From the NCBI GenBank assembly GCA_902727945.1, contig CACVAV010000138.1:1-7310 (forward strand): a stretch of DNA of 7,310 nucleotides. The letters are read 5' to 3'. Made by a program: the position numbers and the translations under genes. Below, in pieces: positions 5,983-7,310 of this stretch (position 1 is its first letter; each line of letters opens with the position of its first letter). Origin of the DNA: an uncultured Thiotrichaceae bacterium (GTDB lineage: Bacteria > Pseudomonadota > Gammaproteobacteria > Thiotrichales > Thiotrichaceae). The notes under the pieces were generated by a model. That model was given only the letters and a program-made list of their open reading frames with translations, did not search any database and was not told the DNA's origin.

Positions 5983-7310
5983 TGTTTACTGATACAGTCG
6001 CCATCTTGTTGGCGTTAGGGCTGCCGCTGCTGGCGGTGGCCGGTATTATCCTGTTCGGGCGGCTGCCGAATGTACGTGATGGCATTTCGTTGCTGGTTGC
6101 CGTGTTGCTGGCATTCGTGGTGTTCAGTCTGGTGCCGGGAGTATTGGCGGGTGAGCAACCGGAATTATTACTCTGGGAAATGCTGCCCGGACTGGCGATC
6201 CATTTTAAGCTGGAAGCGCTGGGGATGATTTTTGCCGGGGTGGCAGCGATTTTGTGGCCGATTGCCTCGCTGTATTCGATCGGCTACATGCGCGGTAACA
6301 GCGAAAAGAAGCAGACGCGGTTTTATGTGTTCTTTGCCGTGGCAATTACCGGCGTGATGGGTGTCGCTTTCGCCGCTAATCTGGTCACGCTGTTTATTTT
6401 CTACGAAGTACTCACGCTATCGACTTATCCGTTGGTGACGCACAAAGGTAATGATGATGCGCTGAAAGCCGGGCGGGTGTATATGGGGATTCTGCTCAGT
6501 ACCTCGGTGGGCTTGTTGCTACCGGCGATTATCTGGACCTGGCATATCACCGGCACCACCGACTTTACCGCCGGTGGAATTATCGGTGATCAGCTGAGCG
6601 GCCCGTTGCTGACGGTGCTGGCGGCGATGTTTATTTACGGTATTGGTAAGGCAGCCGTAATGCCGATGCAGCGCTGGTTACCGGCAGCGATGGTTGCACC
6701 CACGCCGGTGAGTGCCTTATTGCATGCGGTGGCGGTAGTCAAGGCCGGGGTGTTCAGTGTGATTAAGGTGGTGGTTTATATTATTGGCGTGGACACCCTG
6801 AAGAATGCGCCGAATATTGAATGGTTAATGTATATTGCCGGATTCACGGTGTTGGTAGCTTCGATCATTGCCTTGCAGCAAGATAACCTGAAACGCCGTC
6901 TGGCGTATTCTACGATTAGTCAGTTGTCCTATGTGGTATTGGGGGTAATGATTCTGGCACCCATTTCCATTGTCGGTGCGGCGCTGCATGTGGTTGCGCA
7001 CGCCTTCGGTAAGATCACCTTATTCTTCGCAGCGGGTTCGATTTATACCGCAGCGCATAAAACCAAGGTGAGTGAGCTGAACGGGATTGGTCACCGTATG
7101 CCGTGGACAATGGCGGCGTTTACCATCGGTGCATTATCCATGATTGGTGTGCCGCCTGCGGTAGGTTTTATTTCCAAGTGGTATATCCTGATGGGAGCGT
7201 TTCAGGCTGAGCAGCTGTTTGCGGTGGGTGTCATTGTGCTCTCAACCTTGCTGAATGCGGCCTATTTCATTCCGATTATTTATGCGGCCTTTTTTAAAGA
7301 AGAGAACCCG
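5979..7310 (+). CDS. Second antiporter-like Mrp subunit (MrpA N-terminus/NuoL-like or D-family), 3'-truncated
   Basis: The frame is open from ATG 5979 to the window end (444 codons, no stop), so the C-terminus is missing. It is a proton-conducting membrane transporter of the NuoL/MrpA/MrpD family. Visible are YSIGYMRG (99-106), TM5 Glu143 (FIFYEVLTLSTYPLV), TM7 Lys224 (GIGKAAVMPMQRWLPAAM), TM8 His250 and Lys255 (APTPVSALLHAVAVVKAG), a later His/Lys helix (HVVAHAFGKITLFF, Lys345) and TM12 Lys400 (GFISKWY). The PTPVSALLH and VVKAG block is MrpA/NuoL-like, unlike the preceding MrpD, so I infer that it supplies the antiporter half of the split MrpA. Automatic annotation may call it a subunit D family protein. 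ATGATG offers starts at 5979 and 5982. GGGAGG (5967-5972) is 6 bases before the first, which also gives an ATGA overlap with mrpD. Confidence 0.9.
   Translation, partial: MMFTDTVAILLALGLPLLAVAGIILFGRLPNVRDGISLLVAVLLAFVVFSLVPGVLAGEQPELLLWEMLPGLAIHFKLEALGMIFAGVAAILWPIASLYSIGYMRGNSEKKQTRFYVFFAVAITGVMGVAFAANLVTLFIFYEVLTLSTYPLVTHKGNDDALKAGRVYMGILLSTSVGLLLPAIIWTWHITGTTDFTAGGIIGDQLSGPLLTVLAAMFIYGIGKAAVMPMQRWLPAAMVAPTPVSALLHAVAVVKAGVFSVIKVVVYIIGVDTLKNAPNIEWLMYIAGFTVLVASIIALQQDNLKRRLAYSTISQLSYVVLGVMILAPISIVGAALHVVAHAFGKITLFFAAGSIYTAAHKTKVSELNGIGHRMPWTMAAFTIGALSMIGVPPAVGFISKWYILMGAFQAEQLFAVGVIVLSTLLNAAYFIPIIYAAFFKEENP

Noticed and set aside
5620..7114. Mobile element or recombination repeat based on the 17-base identity between the two large subunit genes
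   Set aside because: The identity falls in the homologous MPWTMAAF motif of both proteins, so shared ancestry and codon use explain it; no inverted ends or transposase are present.
2037..7310. Respiratory complex I or a membrane-bound hydrogenase/Mbs operon
   Set aside because: All subunits seen fit the Mrp/Mnh families, and MrpE, F and G are not part of complex I. No NuoB, C, D or I-like catalytic subunit occurs in the window. Genes beyond 7310 could still change this.

Overview
The window looks like a chromosomal segment from a gammaproteobacterium. All recognisable genes lie on the + strand and base composition is roughly balanced by eye. The assignment rests on a DUF2333 protein next to a DUF2189 membrane protein (families I associate with gammaproteobacteria and relatives) and on the gene order of the ion-transport operon. 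I cannot name the genus. An Mrp system would suit a marine, halophilic or alkali-exposed bacterium, but that is inference.

Layout. Positions 1-891 hold the 3' part of a DUF2333-family gene whose start lies upstream of the window. After 50 bases with a very strong Shine-Dalgarno comes a complete DUF2189 integral membrane protein (942-1790). A 246-base intergenic region (1791-2036) follows. It holds a perfect 10-bp hairpin just after the DUF2189 stop, a tandem 12-bp repeat, a small hairpin, and a well-formed sigma70-type promoter (TTGTTT, 17 bases, TATTAT). From 2037 to the window end runs one tightly packed operon: mrpE, mrpF, mrpG, a fused mrpA-C-terminus/mrpB gene, mrpC, mrpD, and a second large antiporter-like gene cut by the window edge at 7310.

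How the genes work together. The operon encodes a multisubunit Mrp (Mnh/Sha) monovalent cation/proton antiporter, a membrane complex related to the membrane arm of respiratory complex I. The two large subunits (MrpD and the last, MrpA-N-terminus/NuoL-like protein) carry the conserved TM5 Glu and the TM7, TM8 and TM12 Lys residues of proton-translocating antiporter modules. MrpC is NuoK-like. The fused gene carries the DUF4040 (MbhD-like), MbhE-like and MnhB domains. MrpE, F and G are the small accessory subunits. Five of six junctions are 4-base stop/start overlaps (ATGA or GTGA) and the sixth is a 2-base gap, which suggests translational coupling and near-stoichiometric synthesis.

Most notable point. 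The canonical giant MrpA seems to be split. Its C-terminal part is fused in front of MrpB and sits between mrpG and mrpC, while an MrpA/NuoL-like antiporter half follows mrpD. The order E-F-G-(MbhD+MbhE+B)-C-D parallels that of archaeal Mbh/Mbs clusters. This is a variant Mrp arrangement rather than a wholly new system. The least explained parts are the two DUF genes upstream and the structured leader of the operon.
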